Shown: positions 8,423 through 16,973 of the stretch, piece by piece
Position numbering within the stretch: the first letter of the stretch is position 1
Layout: every line of letters begins with the position of its first letter
Made by a program: the position numbers and the translations under genes
Source of the DNA: Sulfurovum sp.
Lineage (GTDB): Bacteria > Campylobacterota > Campylobacteria > Campylobacterales > Sulfurovaceae
Assembly: GCA_030949325.1 (NCBI GenBank)
Contig: JAUZSQ010000034.1
Location: 1 to 39,803 of the forward strand
Length of the DNA stretch: 39,803 bases
Direction: 5' to 3'
Notes under the pieces: generated by a model
What the model was told of the DNA's origin: nothing
Databases searched by the model: none
What the model saw: the letters and a program-made list of their open reading frames with translations, nothing else

Positions 8423-8918
8423 CTACTGTAGTGAGTTAATATCAAGTTTGAGTTTCTCAATATCATGGGCATCGAGGCTACCTACCATAATATTTTGAAT
8501 CTTACCATATTTATCTATAAGATAAGACGAAGGCATAGCCGAACAAGCATAGGCTTTTGCCAATGATTTACTAGGGTCATAGAGTGAGATAAATGGGTTT
8601 TTCATGCCTGTTTTTTTCTCTACACTTTTGAGAAACTTAATTGCCTTCTTTGGGTCATCATCAAGATTTACCGTGACTAGTTTAAAGCCTTTTGTATAGC
8701 TATTTTGTAAGGCTACAAATTCAGGCATCTCTTTTTTGCATCCTTTACACCATGAAGCCCAGAGGTTCAGAAGTACAACCTCACCCTTAAAACTTTGCAT
8801 AGTATAGCTTTTTTTGTTATCGAGTGTTTTGAGCTTAAAGTCAAAGGCTTTGTCACCTTGGGATACTTCGGCATAGAGACTTAACCCTAGTGCCAAAAAT
8901 AGTAATATCTTTTTTCAT
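8423..8918 (-). CDS. TlpA-like periplasmic thioredoxin
   Basis: This is a thiol:disulfide oxidoreductase of the TlpA/ResA type, about 165 aa reconstructed. The active site is WASWCKGCKKEMPE (CxxC), followed by the cis-Pro loop SAMPSSYLIDKYG. The N-terminus is a signal peptide (MKK then ILLFLALGLSLYA) interrupted by one extra base directly after the A-run near 8905-8910. The intended ATG is at 8918, overlapping the previous stop (TAATG). It probably reduces or oxidises cysteines of exported partners; the neighbouring heme lipoproteins and the Cys-tailed DUF4266 protein are obvious candidates. Confidence 0.85.
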
Positions 8919-9376
8919 TAGTTGTCTAATGCTCCTGCACTTACCCATGCTTGAATCGTTTGATACTCAGCCGATGTTGTACTAAAAATCATACCACCAC
9001 CATGCCCTGTAGAGTTACTTCCTTTGTCCAATAGGTATTGTCCACCAGCTGTTGCTGAACCTTTCATCGCTGAAATATTGGCATGTGTCAAGTTTGGTGT
9101 AGTCACGGTAAAGTCACCATTAGAACCATGACAACTTTGACATTGTCCTACAAGAATAGGCATTATATCTGCCCCAAATGTTTTTTCAGAAGAAGAAGTA
9201 GTAGTACTAGTAGTAGTAGTAGTAGTAGTATTATAATTATCATCGTTATCGTTATAATTATCATCGTTTATTTCTAGACGATTATCATCATTATCATTAT
9301 TTCCTGAACTACCACACCCGACGAGTAAACTCGCTGTAATACACCCGATAAGGTATATATATTTTGATTGTATCAT
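8918..9376 (-). CDS. Monoheme c-type lipoprotein with Asp/Asn and Thr-rich linker
   Basis: Starting at ATG 9376 (MIQSKYIYL), the product has a lipoprotein signal with lipobox LLVGC, an Asp/Asn-rich tract of about 25 residues, a run of Thr (about 12) and Ser, and then a cytochrome-like domain with one CQSCHG heme site. The downstream ISAMKGSATAGGQYLLDKG and HGGG segments match the C-terminal domain of the triheme lipoprotein at 12349-13260, so the two are paralogous. The Thr linker is encoded by a near-pure trinucleotide repeat and may vary in length. It probably sits on the membrane surface and carries electrons within this module. Confidence 0.8.
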   Translation of the reverse strand: MIQSKYIYLIGCITASLLVGCGSSGNNDNDDNRLEINDDNYNDNDDNYNTTTTTTTSTTTSSSEKTFGADIMPILVGQCQSCHGSNGDFTVTTPNLTHANISAMKGSATAGGQYLLDKGSNSTGHGGGMIFSTTSAEYQTIQAWVSAGALDN

Positions 9377-9453
9377 TTTGAACTCCTTTTGTTTAAATGT
9401 AGTCAAATTATAATGCAATATGTGTTAGCAGAGTGTTTCTTCCTAGTCGTATA

Positions 9454-10322
9454 TTACCAAATATGATACCCCACAGTAAGATGAAGATTATCATGTAAGT
9501 CTTCATCTAGGACTTCTCTTTTATAGTACAAAGTCGTAAACCATTTATCATTTATCTTATAATAGAGTGAGCTACTAATAGTTCTGATATTATGTTCGGA
9601 GACAAATTTACTATTTTCATCGCTATAGAGTATATTGAGATAGAGATTGTGGGTAATAAAGTATCCTGCCCCTATATAAAAGTTATGTTTATTTTGTAAC
9701 CCTTCATAGGTATCATTTTTATTGTCATCATCATCACCCTCTCTTGTCTCAGAGAAGAGGGTATCTATCTCCTCATCACCGATATAAGTATAGTTATATC
9801 CTGCAACAATAGAAAAAGAAGCACTAGGGTAATAATGAAAAGAAGTAGAGAGTATCGTATCCATCTCATTCCCCTCAAAATCATAGCTAGGTACTCTTAG
9901 TCCCATACCTAGACTCATGACAAATCTTGAATCTACTTTAATACGTTTTTTGACTCTTACTAGTGTATCTATCATACCTTCATGGTCACTATGTGCATAA
10001 TATCCTGTTTGGAGAGTATAAGCCCAATTATCCAAATAATATCCTATTTTTAGCTTAGTATTTTGTTGAATTTCTTTATCTATGAGGTCTTCATTGGTAC
10101 TGTATCCATAGCCCAATGACATAATCAGACTCTCACTAGCTGTCTCAAATGGCAGGGTAAGAATACTCGTAGTACATCTTGTTTATCTACTTCATGCAAG
10201 AAGGGTGTATCTTGGCATTTGTCCATACTATCTGGTACACCATCAAAATCTTGGTCTTCTACTATATTTGCTTGTGTATAGATAAAGCATAAGCCCCCTA
10301 GCAACAATATTTTATTAATCAT
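9454..10322 (-). CDS. Outer-membrane beta-barrel with TSP3-type calcium repeat (frameshifted)
   Basis: Two frames form one protein of about 289 aa. The first gives a signal peptide (MINKILLLGGLCFIYTQA) and a thrombospondin type 3-like motif (EDQDFDGVPDSMDKCQDTP). After a missing G near 10175 the second frame continues TTSILTLPFETASESLIM and about 210 residues of amphipathic strands ending GYHIW, a barrel-like C-terminus. TSP3 repeats bind calcium. A GDDDDNKND loop adds a further acidic patch. The start was chosen at ATG 10322 because the upstream gene overlaps the first few codons of the longer frame. Its closest role would be a porin or surface scaffold; I do not recognise a named family. 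Confidence 0.7.
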
Positions 10323-10671
10323 CATCGTCATCTTCTCCTTCATATTCTTCTGTTTGAATCACTATTTGACCTATAGTTAGCTGTTGATACTCTAAATGTT
10401 GTCGTATCTTTTCTCTCTTGATATTTTCTTCTAAACGGGCTAAAGCTTTTTGGGCATGTGTATGGTTTGATTTGCGTGTAAGTTTACGCAGGGCATTGAT
10501 GCGTTCTTTTTCTTTCATTTTAATAAGGTTTTTTTTGAAGGCATTCATGAGTTTAAATCGTTCTTCTATTGAAGCTTTTTGAATGGCTTCTATATCGATA
10601 TCAATATCAGCATAGACAAAAGGTAAAGAAAAATGTAACAATAGTAAAAATCTTAAAATAATACCTAGCAC
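10315..10671 (-). CDS. Small periplasmic helical protein with acidic tail
   Basis: This 118-aa product has a signal peptide (LRFLLLLHFSLPFVYA), a highly charged helical body (EERFKLMNAFKKNLIKMKEK and on) and an acidic end (EEYEGEDDDDD). The gene lies between the histidine kinase and the barrel gene, overlapping the latter. A small helical periplasmic protein beside a two-component system recalls CpxP/ZraP-type accessory sensors, but I see no LTxxQ signature, so this is only an analogy. Confidence 0.6.
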   Translation of the reverse strand: MLGIILRFLLLLHFSLPFVYADIDIDIEAIQKASIEERFKLMNAFKKNLIKMKEKERINALRKLTRKSNHTHAQKALARLEENIKREKIRQHLEYQQLTIGQIVIQTEEYEGEDDDDD

Positions 10672-10672
10672 T

Positions 10673-11722
10673 TTAGCCTTTCTTGATATGTTTAAAATCC
10701 AAAGTAAAGGTTGTTCCTCTACCGATTTTAGATTCTATATGTATGATAATATTGAGTTCATCAATAAGTTTTTGGACAATATGTAATCCTAGACCCAATC
10801 CTCTTTCTTGTTCTTTATAATAGCGTTGCATTACTTTATTTACGTTTTGTATCCCTTTTCCTGTATCAATTATAGAAACAAGGGAACCTTTGATATAAAC
10901 TTTGACTTCTCCATTGGGCTTATTGTATTTACAAGCATTACTAAGAATATTATCAAAAATACGTACGAGTATCTCTGCATTGCTAAAGACACTCAGAGTA
11001 TTTATCTCTTCATGTATAAATCGTAGTTTAGGATAGGTGTTTTGCATCATTTCCAAAGATTTCTTGGATATATCTCCTATATTTAGCTGAGTATTTTGCG
11101 TAGGAGAGTGCTGTAGAAAACATTTAAGATTGTTTTGCAATTGCATCATACTGTTGAGTCCCTGAGAGATACGTTTGATAAAAGGGTCTTCCCCTTTGTC
11201 TTCTTGAATCATCTTGATATTGAGTACCATAGAGGTAATAGGCGTGTTGAAATCATGTAATATATCTGTGATAAATTCATCATTGAGTTGCAAGGATTTT
11301 CGTATAGGACGCAAACTATAAAAGGTAAAGAAGAGGGCTATCATAAAGAGTAAAATCATAGAAAATATAAATTTTATCCCAAGGTTATGTTTGATGTCTT
11401 CTATATCTTCTTCATAGGCATCTTGGCTATAAGAAATCTTCATATAATACTTCTCTGATTTGGGGATAGTATAGTAGCTATAGAGTCCATTGCCTTCATA
11501 CAATTCATTGAGCTTAGTTTGGTCTTGTGCTACAAAATCATAAGAAAATTCAGAACAAACCATGGTATAGTTACAGATATGCATAGTCTTAAAAAGGTTT
11601 TGTTTGTATTCTCTTGTTTTGCTACTATAAAGTTCTATAAAAAGTAAGATGAGTAAGAGTGCAAGGAGGGGGAAAAAGACTAAAAAATTCTTAAGCAGTG
11701 ACTCCTTTTCATACCTTTTCAA
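10673..11722 (-). CDS. Sensor histidine kinase
   Basis: This 349-aa membrane kinase has two transmembrane helices (about residues 13-32 and 117-136) around a periplasmic sensor of about 85 residues with two Cys (C50, C56). The phosphoacceptor region is DILHDFNTPITSM (His156), then the N box (DNILSNACKYNKPNG, Asn262), the DTGKG loop (D286) and the GLGLGLHIVQKL lid. There is no HAMP domain of normal length. The H-box has Asp-Phe-Asn where Glu-Leu/Ile-Arg is usual, a mild variant. The ATG overlaps the end of the response regulator gene by 14 bases, so the two are coupled. It probably senses an envelope or metal/redox cue and controls its own gene set. Confidence 0.92.
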   Translation of the reverse strand: MKRYEKESLLKNFLVFFPLLALLLILLFIELYSSKTREYKQNLFKTMHICNYTMVCSEFSYDFVAQDQTKLNELYEGNGLYSYYTIPKSEKYYMKISYSQDAYEEDIEDIKHNLGIKFIFSMILLFMIALFFTFYSLRPIRKSLQLNDEFITDILHDFNTPITSMVLNIKMIQEDKGEDPFIKRISQGLNSMMQLQNNLKCFLQHSPTQNTQLNIGDISKKSLEMMQNTYPKLRFIHEEINTLSVFSNAEILVRIFDNILSNACKYNKPNGEVKVYIKGSLVSIIDTGKGIQNVNKVMQRYYKEQERGLGLGLHIVQKLIDELNIIIHIESKIGRGTTFTLDFKHIKKG

Positions 11723-12335
11723 TCAGATACCCTTTGCCTCGAATGTTTTTAATCTCTATATCTAAACGTTGTTTAATTTTGGTAATGGCTACACGCAATG
11801 CTGTATCTGAGATATGATCCAAGCACTCATAGAGTAGCTCTTTTGTAACCATCTTACCTTGCGATTTGAGTAAGGTAGTAAAAATTTTAAATTGTACATT
11901 TCCTATATCAATTACTTCTCCCTTTTTGCGTAAGAGATTGGATCCTGGGTCATAGGCTACATCTCCACAATAGAGTATATCATTTTTAAATTTAGCTTGA
12001 AGACGAATGAGTAACTCCTGTGGGTCAAAAGGCTTTTTGATATAATCAATTGCACCCAAGTCAAAGCCCTTTGCCATCGAAGACATATCGGCTAGGGCTG
12101 TGATGAAGATAGTAGGAGTAGTATCTTCTGCATGACGCAGAGAGACCAATAGTTCTAGTCCTGAGCCTTGTGGTAGATTTATATCTAGGAGATACAAATC
12201 ATACTTATTTTCAAAAGTAATATCTTCAGCCTCTTCCATCGTATAAACCACATCTACCTCATATCCATGACGAGACAAGAAAAGAGCCAAAGTCTCAGAG
12301 AGTAAAGCATCATCTTCAAGTAGTAATAGTTTCAT
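11709..12335 (-). CDS. OmpR/PhoB-type response regulator
   Basis: This 208-aa regulator has a receiver domain with acidic pocket ED at 7-8, phospho-acceptor Asp51 (YLLDINLPQGSG), switch Thr79 and Lys101 (YIKKPFDP). A winged-helix DNA-binding domain follows, ending with the typical IKNIRGKGYLIEKV. It lies between the triheme lipoprotein and the kinase in the same direction, implying autoregulation of the ten-gene unit. Confidence 0.93.
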   Translation of the reverse strand: MKLLLLEDDALLSETLALFLSRHGYEVDVVYTMEEAEDITFENKYDLYLLDINLPQGSGLELLVSLRHAEDTTPTIFITALADMSSMAKGFDLGAIDYIKKPFDPQELLIRLQAKFKNDILYCGDVAYDPGSNLLRKKGEVIDIGNVQFKIFTTLLKSQGKMVTKELLYECLDHISDTALRVAITKIKQRLDIEIKNIRGKGYLIEKV

Positions 12336-12348
12336 CTTTCTTCATTCC

Positions 12349-13260
12349 TTAATTATTCGATGCACCTGCATCCATCCATGCCTTAATCGTACTATATTCA
12401 GCCGAAGAAGTGGCAATGACATTTCCACCACCATGCCCAGAGGTATTACTTCCTTTGTCTAGTACATATTGTGTACCAGCTACAGCAGACCCTTTGAGTG
12501 CTGATATATTAGCATAGGTTTCATTAGTCCCTGTGATAGTAAAGTTTCCATTGGAACCATGACAGCTTTTACATTTGGCATTGAGTACAGGCATAACATT
12601 ACTATTGAAAGAAACTACTGTACTTGTCGTACCTGTTGGAGTACTCGGTGTACATACATCAGTGGCTGTTGGTAGTGCCGTAGAAGTTGTTGTAGATGAG
12701 GTACTTAACCTTTTGCTTGTAATTCTACCAGGTGCACCACTATTTCCCCCTGCTGTATGACATCTGTTACAGTCCAACCTTGACGCATCATGAGATAGTG
12801 ATGCTGAACTATTGACTATATTGCCATTGGGGTCAATGACATTGGCAGTAAAGTTTCCACCAGCAAAACGGCTAAGGTTTGCATTGCCATCACCTCTACC
12901 TTTGCTATAGACTGATCCCGCTATCTCTATAGTAAACCCTACTGCACCTAGGGTGTTGTCTCCTGCGTTAAGACTATGAAAGACTGTCCCCCCAGAAGCA
13001 AAGCTATGGCAACTTAAACAAGATTTACCTTGATTATGGCTAGGTCCATCATCGTCATCATCATCATAACCTTCATTATCATCGTCATCATCGTCGTCAT
13101 CATATCCATCTTTAAAAGAAAGAACTTGACTACATTGTGCTGTTCCTGCTAAAGTAGTATCTTGGAGAATAGAAGTAGTACTACTACTTCCCCCCCCACA
13201 TCCTACGAGTAAACTAACCATTATCACAGAGATAAGATAGAGTATGTGTATTCTTTTCAT
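12349..13260 (-). CDS. Triheme c-type lipoprotein with poly-Asp tracts
   Basis: This 303-aa lipoprotein has a signal and lipobox (VSLLVGC), two acidic tracts (eight Asp, then six Asp, about residues 54-72) and three heme-binding sites: CLSCH, CNRCH and CKSCH. The third lies in a C-terminal domain nearly identical in layout to the monoheme lipoprotein at 8918-9376. It is the first gene of the unit. It probably accepts or passes electrons outside the cytoplasmic membrane; the acidic tracts could bind Ca2+ or a metal. The fused CcsBA protein encoded at 29517-32609 would provide heme attachment. Confidence 0.85.
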   Translation of the reverse strand: MKRIHILYLISVIMVSLLVGCGGGSSSTTSILQDTTLAGTAQCSQVLSFKDGYDDDDDDDDNEGYDDDDDDGPSHNQGKSCLSCHSFASGGTVFHSLNAGDNTLGAVGFTIEIAGSVYSKGRGDGNANLSRFAGGNFTANVIDPNGNIVNSSASLSHDASRLDCNRCHTAGGNSGAPGRITSKRLSTSSTTTSTALPTATDVCTPSTPTGTTSTVVSFNSNVMPVLNAKCKSCHGSNGNFTITGTNETYANISALKGSAVAGTQYVLDKGSNTSGHGGGNVIATSSAEYSTIKAWMDAGASNN

Positions 13261-13350
13261 TTTATATCCTTTATTGTATTTGTGTAAAGAAGTATAAACG
13301 ATGAGGTGTTAGGGGAGTGTTAGTTGTTAAGTCAGTTTAGGGCATAAGGT

Positions 13351-13629
13351 TTAAAACCTAAACCACATTTTATATTTAATATCACTTCGATTTACCGTGC
13401 CAAAATCACGGCTGTCTATGCTGAAGGGGTCTGTGCCTTGTAGGAAGTATTCTTGCTTTTCTATGGATTTTATTTGTTTTATCATGAGTCCGTGAGGGGC
13501 CTTGTCAAAGATGACGATGTTGGAGATACTAAGTTTGCTAAAGGGGAAAACTTTGAGACAAAAGACTCTCTGTCCGTCTCGTAAAAGAGGAAAGAGAGAA
13601 TGACCAGAAACCTTGAAGAATCTAATCAT
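13351..13629 (-). CDS. sodX: Nickel SOD maturation protease (S26-like)
   Basis: This 92-aa member of the signal-peptidase S26/S24 fold has the Ser motif SGHSLFPLLRDGQ, the general-base Lys region LMIKQIKSI and the closing SIDSRDFGTV box. The short size and location 11 bases after the Ni-SOD gene identify it as the protease that removes the SodN propeptide to free the N-terminal His-Cys nickel hook. Confidence 0.87.
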   Translation of the reverse strand: MIRFFKVSGHSLFPLLRDGQRVFCLKVFPFSKLSISNIVIFDKAPHGLMIKQIKSIEKQEYFLQGTDPFSIDSRDFGTVNRSDIKYKMWFRF

Positions 13630-13640
13630 ACGCGTAGTGA

Positions 13641-14102
13641 TTAAAGTACTGGAGAAACGATAGATTCACTAGGAGCATAAGGAGCTGTAACAGTTTGTGT
13701 TTTTACGCCTTTGATTTCCCAGAAGATTTCTGCAAATTCGTTGACTGCTGCAAGAAGTTCCATTCCTTTTTCTCTTGAACAATGTTGCTTCGCAGCACCA
13801 CCGAGCATCATAATTTTATGTGCTAGAGTATGTAGGTTAGGGTATTTAATCATATGTGGAGGTTTGATAAAATCACCCCAGATAATAACGATTTCATCTT
13901 TACATTTAATCGCTTCTGTTTCTTTGACGGCAATGTATCTAGCCATATCGTTTAAGTATGCTGCTTCATCTGCACCTTTTTCTGCTTTGTTCATCAAGTC
14001 AATCATTCTGATAACTGATAATGCTGCAATTTGAGCTGTTGACGGGTCATAGATTCCACATGGTACATCACAATGTGCTTTTACTTCTTTTAGGTTAAAC
14101 AT
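13641..14102 (-). CDS. sodN: Nickel superoxide dismutase
   Basis: SodN converts superoxide to hydrogen peroxide and oxygen using nickel. The nickel hook HCDVPCGIYDP is present after a short propeptide (MFNLKEVKA); His1, Cys2 and Cys6 of the mature chain are the expected ligands. The start was chosen at ATG 14102 (MFNL); a longer in-frame start five codons upstream is possible. The remainder is the usual four-helix bundle of about 120 residues, with a slightly extended tail. It is followed by its protease and preceded by a nickel transporter-like gene, giving a complete module. Confidence 0.95.
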   Translation of the reverse strand: MFNLKEVKAHCDVPCGIYDPSTAQIAALSVIRMIDLMNKAEKGADEAAYLNDMARYIAVKETEAIKCKDEIVIIWGDFIKPPHMIKYPNLHTLAHKIMMLGGAAKQHCSREKGMELLAAVNEFAEIFWEIKGVKTQTVTAPYAPSESIVSPVL

Positions 14103-14186
14103 AGTTAATTCCTTCAATTTTTGATATTTTATGGCATGAATATAGCCAACTTAAACTATAAAACTATAGTCTAAATTGGATACACC

Positions 14187-14822
14187 TTAGGCATAGACTC
14201 CTGTGAGGTTATAGCTTCCTATAGCAATAGAAAATAGACCTACAGAGAAAAGTGCATAACGCAAACTATTGATAGACAGAGCAAGGCGTTCATTAATGAG
14301 GTAAATGAGGTAGCCAAATGACAAGAATACAATACTCACACCGATGATAAATGCCAAAATCATTTCGACCCCAACCATCTGATGAGAGACAGCCGACAAG
14401 GTAATCAACATGCCACGAATCCCTCCAATACCCATGAGTAAGCCAAGGGAAAGTAAGATACTTTTGTCATGTAAATGGGCATTTTTGTAGTAGATATGTG
14501 TATGTTTTTCATCTTGATGCTTATGCTTATCAATCTTGATATTGTTAGTAAGGGCAAGATAGACCAAGTATAGTCCCATGAGCAAAATGACTACAGCCGA
14601 TATTACATCACCATACGCCAAAAGTTCATCATTGGCAAAATGGCTAATGACAAGTGCCATAAGGTAGAGCATAAGCCCATGTCCAAAGGCAAAGAGGACA
14701 CTGAGTATGAGTGTCTCTTTTTTGTTTTTTCCGATAGAAAAGAGTGCAATAGCCGATAAGTGGTCAGGCCCTAATGCATGTAAAATACCATAATAAAGTA
14801 TGATAAGTAAACTATATTCCAT
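14187..14822 (-). CDS. NicO/UreH-like nickel transporter
   Basis: This 211-aa integral membrane protein has about six helices. Helix 1 carries HALGPDHLSAIA (NicO-type metal motif HxxxPDH), helix 2 carries FAFGHGLMLYL, and a His-rich cytoplasmic loop spans about residues 97-119 (KHKHQDEKHTH and onward). The location next to sodN points to nickel supply for Ni-SOD. The family also includes UreH-like and RcnA-like members, so direction of transport is inferred from context. Confidence 0.82.
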   Translation of the reverse strand: MEYSLLIILYYGILHALGPDHLSAIALFSIGKNKKETLILSVLFAFGHGLMLYLMALVISHFANDELLAYGDVISAVVILLMGLYLVYLALTNNIKIDKHKHQDEKHTHIYYKNAHLHDKSILLSLGLLMGIGGIRGMLITLSAVSHQMVGVEMILAFIIGVSIVFLSFGYLIYLINERLALSINSLRYALFSVGLFSIAIGSYNLTGVYA

Positions 14823-14883
14823 AACTATTTCCTTAGTAATTCTTCTTTAGCAGACTATAGCTAAAATATTATTAATCTAAGGA

Positions 14884-15678
14884 TTATTTCCAATAAGTAT
14901 CCAAGCGAATATTCCATCCTTTTCTCCAGCGTTCTTCGCCTCGTGCTTTGGGAGAGTTGGCGATACGGCGACTGAGCATTTGACTAGCAGAGAGGGCAAA
15001 GGCTTTTTGGGTGTTGGCTTCGAGGTCATTCATATTCCACAAGACTTGCATCAGTCCCCAGCCTTGACCTTTGTAGCGTTCACTTGTGAGTGTACCTTCG
15101 CCTTTGAAGTTGGTATAGTCCAAGAGTATATAGAGTCCTCTTTCATTGACAGACCCATTTTTGTGGTACATGACGGCATTGAAACGTCTTTGGATGATAG
15201 TAGCTTTGGCTGTATTGTCAATAGCCCCAAGCATTTGTGGCAAGGCTTGGTTGAGGCGTTGTACCATAAAGGAGGCTTGGTAAGAGAATGTGCTTTTGAG
15301 AAAACGAAAAAGTGATTGGTATTGCTTGGTATTGGCTTTTTTGGCTTTGACAAAGTCTGCTTTACTTTGCCAAGGAAAATCACTATGTTCATTGAGCCAT
15401 GAGGGTATATTTGCTCCTCTTTTTTGCATAAAGGCAATGAGCATAGGGAAGACTTCTCTAAAGCGTTCGGTATGGTCTTTGGGGAACCATATAAAGTGTC
15501 CAATCCCCAAAGAAGCGAAGTCTTCGCCTTTGTTCCACCATATCAGGTATTTGTCTAGTCCTGCTCCTTCATTTTGCCATACTTTTTGGGCAATAAAATG
15601 GGCTTGTTTGTCTGTTAAGTGAATGTCTTTTGCCAAGAGTGAAACACTGAGTAAGAAGATAAAGGTCAAGGTTCTCAT
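14884..15678 (-). CDS. Secreted protein of unknown function, lysozyme-like signature
   Basis: This 264-aa product has a signal peptide (MRTLTFIFLLSVSLLA). Its most conserved-looking region is IAQKVWQNEGAGLDKYLIWW followed by GEDFASLGIGHFIWFP, reminiscent of the Glu ... Gly-x-Gly-His arrangement in phage-type lysozymes, although I cannot place it in a family with confidence. A second Gly/Trp-rich block is GQGWGLMQVLWNM. The start overlaps the stop of the PqiA-like gene (ATGA), so the two are co-translated. Confidence 0.6.
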   Translation of the reverse strand: MRTLTFIFLLSVSLLAKDIHLTDKQAHFIAQKVWQNEGAGLDKYLIWWNKGEDFASLGIGHFIWFPKDHTERFREVFPMLIAFMQKRGANIPSWLNEHSDFPWQSKADFVKAKKANTKQYQSLFRFLKSTFSYQASFMVQRLNQALPQMLGAIDNTAKATIIQRRFNAVMYHKNGSVNERGLYILLDYTNFKGEGTLTSERYKGQGWGLMQVLWNMNDLEANTQKAFALSASQMLSRRIANSPKARGEERWRKGWNIRLDTYWK

Positions 15679-16973
15679 TTTGTTTCTTTCTTATGACGGC
15701 TTTCTAGCATAAAAGAGAGGACAAAACTCATAGCAACAAAGCCCAAGAAGAGGAAAAATCCTACTTCCAAATGAGTTTGATTGGTCGTGATAATATTGAC
15801 AGGGTCAGGCGTACCTTCTAGTGACTTTAGCTCACTACTTACGACACCATCTAGTCCTAAATAGGCCATAAAGATAGAGACAACCATCACATCTGCCATA
15901 GACCACTTGGTAGAACGTAAGACAAAGAATCTTGTGATAGGATTGTTGCCTAAGATACCCTTACTATAAAAATATAGATAGCTAGAGATGATTTTGAGTG
16001 AGGGGAATATGACACTAAACATCACAAGCAGTACACCCACTAATATCATTTTGGATTCACCTGAATCTAACAAGAGTTGTACCAAGTCGGAAATACTTTT
16101 ACTCTGAAAGAAAAGGATTTGATTTTCAAATATAACTGCTTTATCCAAGATACTAAAAGACAGGGTATCTATTTTGGCTTCTATATCTAGCATAGGTAAC
16201 ATTACGCCAGATATCAGCAAGGTAATACTCGTTGCTGAGAGTATCAGCAAGGTAAAGCTATTGAGAGTCCCTTGTAAAACTACCAATATGACCAGTATAA
16301 ACGCAAGAAGTAGCAGGGTATTCATTTGGGTATTCATAGAAGTAGCAAGTTTTTGTATATGTGTGTCCAAGACAAGAGTACAGCTTTGTAAATCACTGCT
16401 ATTATACTTTTGGAGTAGGGCGTTAAAGGGAGCCATATCAGTGGTAAAGGTAAACTTTTCTTGGGTAAATTCTTTGAACTTCTCTCGGATAACTTTTTTG
16501 GCTCGTGCTTGATTTTTGGGTTTTTCTACTTCAAGCATGACGGCATTGGTAAATTCGGGTACGCGTGTGCGTAACTTTTTGATATCAATCAATGAGTCTG
16601 TAATCATTTGTTTGGTTGAACCTATAATACTATCAAAAAATCCTCGTTGTCCTTGATTGTGTTCACGCACAACCCTATCAGCTTCCAAAATAAGCGTGTC
16701 TAATATTTGCTCTATATAGCGTTTGATTTCTGCTCTATTTTTGGAATTAAAATCAAAGGTTTCAATCTTATGGTCTATGATTTTGATAACCTTTGCTGTC
16801 CAAATATCGGAGTTAAACATACCGTATTGTACAGAATGCAATTGGGCATAATCAGCTTTATAGAGTTTGGCTTGTGTATTAGCTTCTATGAGTTGTATAG
16901 AGGTGTAGATTAATGTAATGAGTACTATGCTACTACTACTAATAATTAAGAACTTTTTAATATATCCTATCAT
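15675..16973 (-). CDS. PqiA-related membrane protein
   Basis: This 432-aa protein has an N-terminal membrane helix, a periplasmic helical domain of about 190 residues and then six or so membrane helices. The last part (SDLVQLLLDSGE, IFPSLKIISSYLYFYSKG, STKWSMADVMVVSIFMAYLG) matches the paraquat-inducible protein A domain, where the K/R-W-S-M-x-D segment is conserved. PqiA proteins work in lipid transport with MCE proteins, but no MCE gene is nearby. The large N-terminal domain is not typical of PqiA. It is coupled to the secreted unknown gene that follows. Confidence 0.72.
   Translation of the reverse strand: MIGYIKKFLIISSSSIVLITLIYTSIQLIEANTQAKLYKADYAQLHSVQYGMFNSDIWTAKVIKIIDHKIETFDFNSKNRAEIKRYIEQILDTLILEADRVVREHNQGQRGFFDSIIGSTKQMITDSLIDIKKLRTRVPEFTNAVMLEVEKPKNQARAKKVIREKFKEFTQEKFTFTTDMAPFNALLQKYNSSDLQSCTLVLDTHIQKLATSMNTQMNTLLLLAFILVILVVLQGTLNSFTLLILSATSITLLISGVMLPMLDIEAKIDTLSFSILDKAVIFENQILFFQSKSISDLVQLLLDSGESKMILVGVLLVMFSVIFPSLKIISSYLYFYSKGILGNNPITRFFVLRSTKWSMADVMVVSIFMAYLGLDGVVSSELKSLEGTPDPVNIITTNQTHLEVGFFLFLGFVAMSFVLSFMLESRHKKETK

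Noticed and set aside
9190-9300. Short regular repeats as a CRISPR-like array
   Set aside because: They are trinucleotide runs within a coding linker, with no spacers.
10315-10671. CpxP/ZraP-type metal chaperone beside the kinase
   Set aside because: Size and charge fit, but the LTxxQ signature is absent, so I kept it as unknown.
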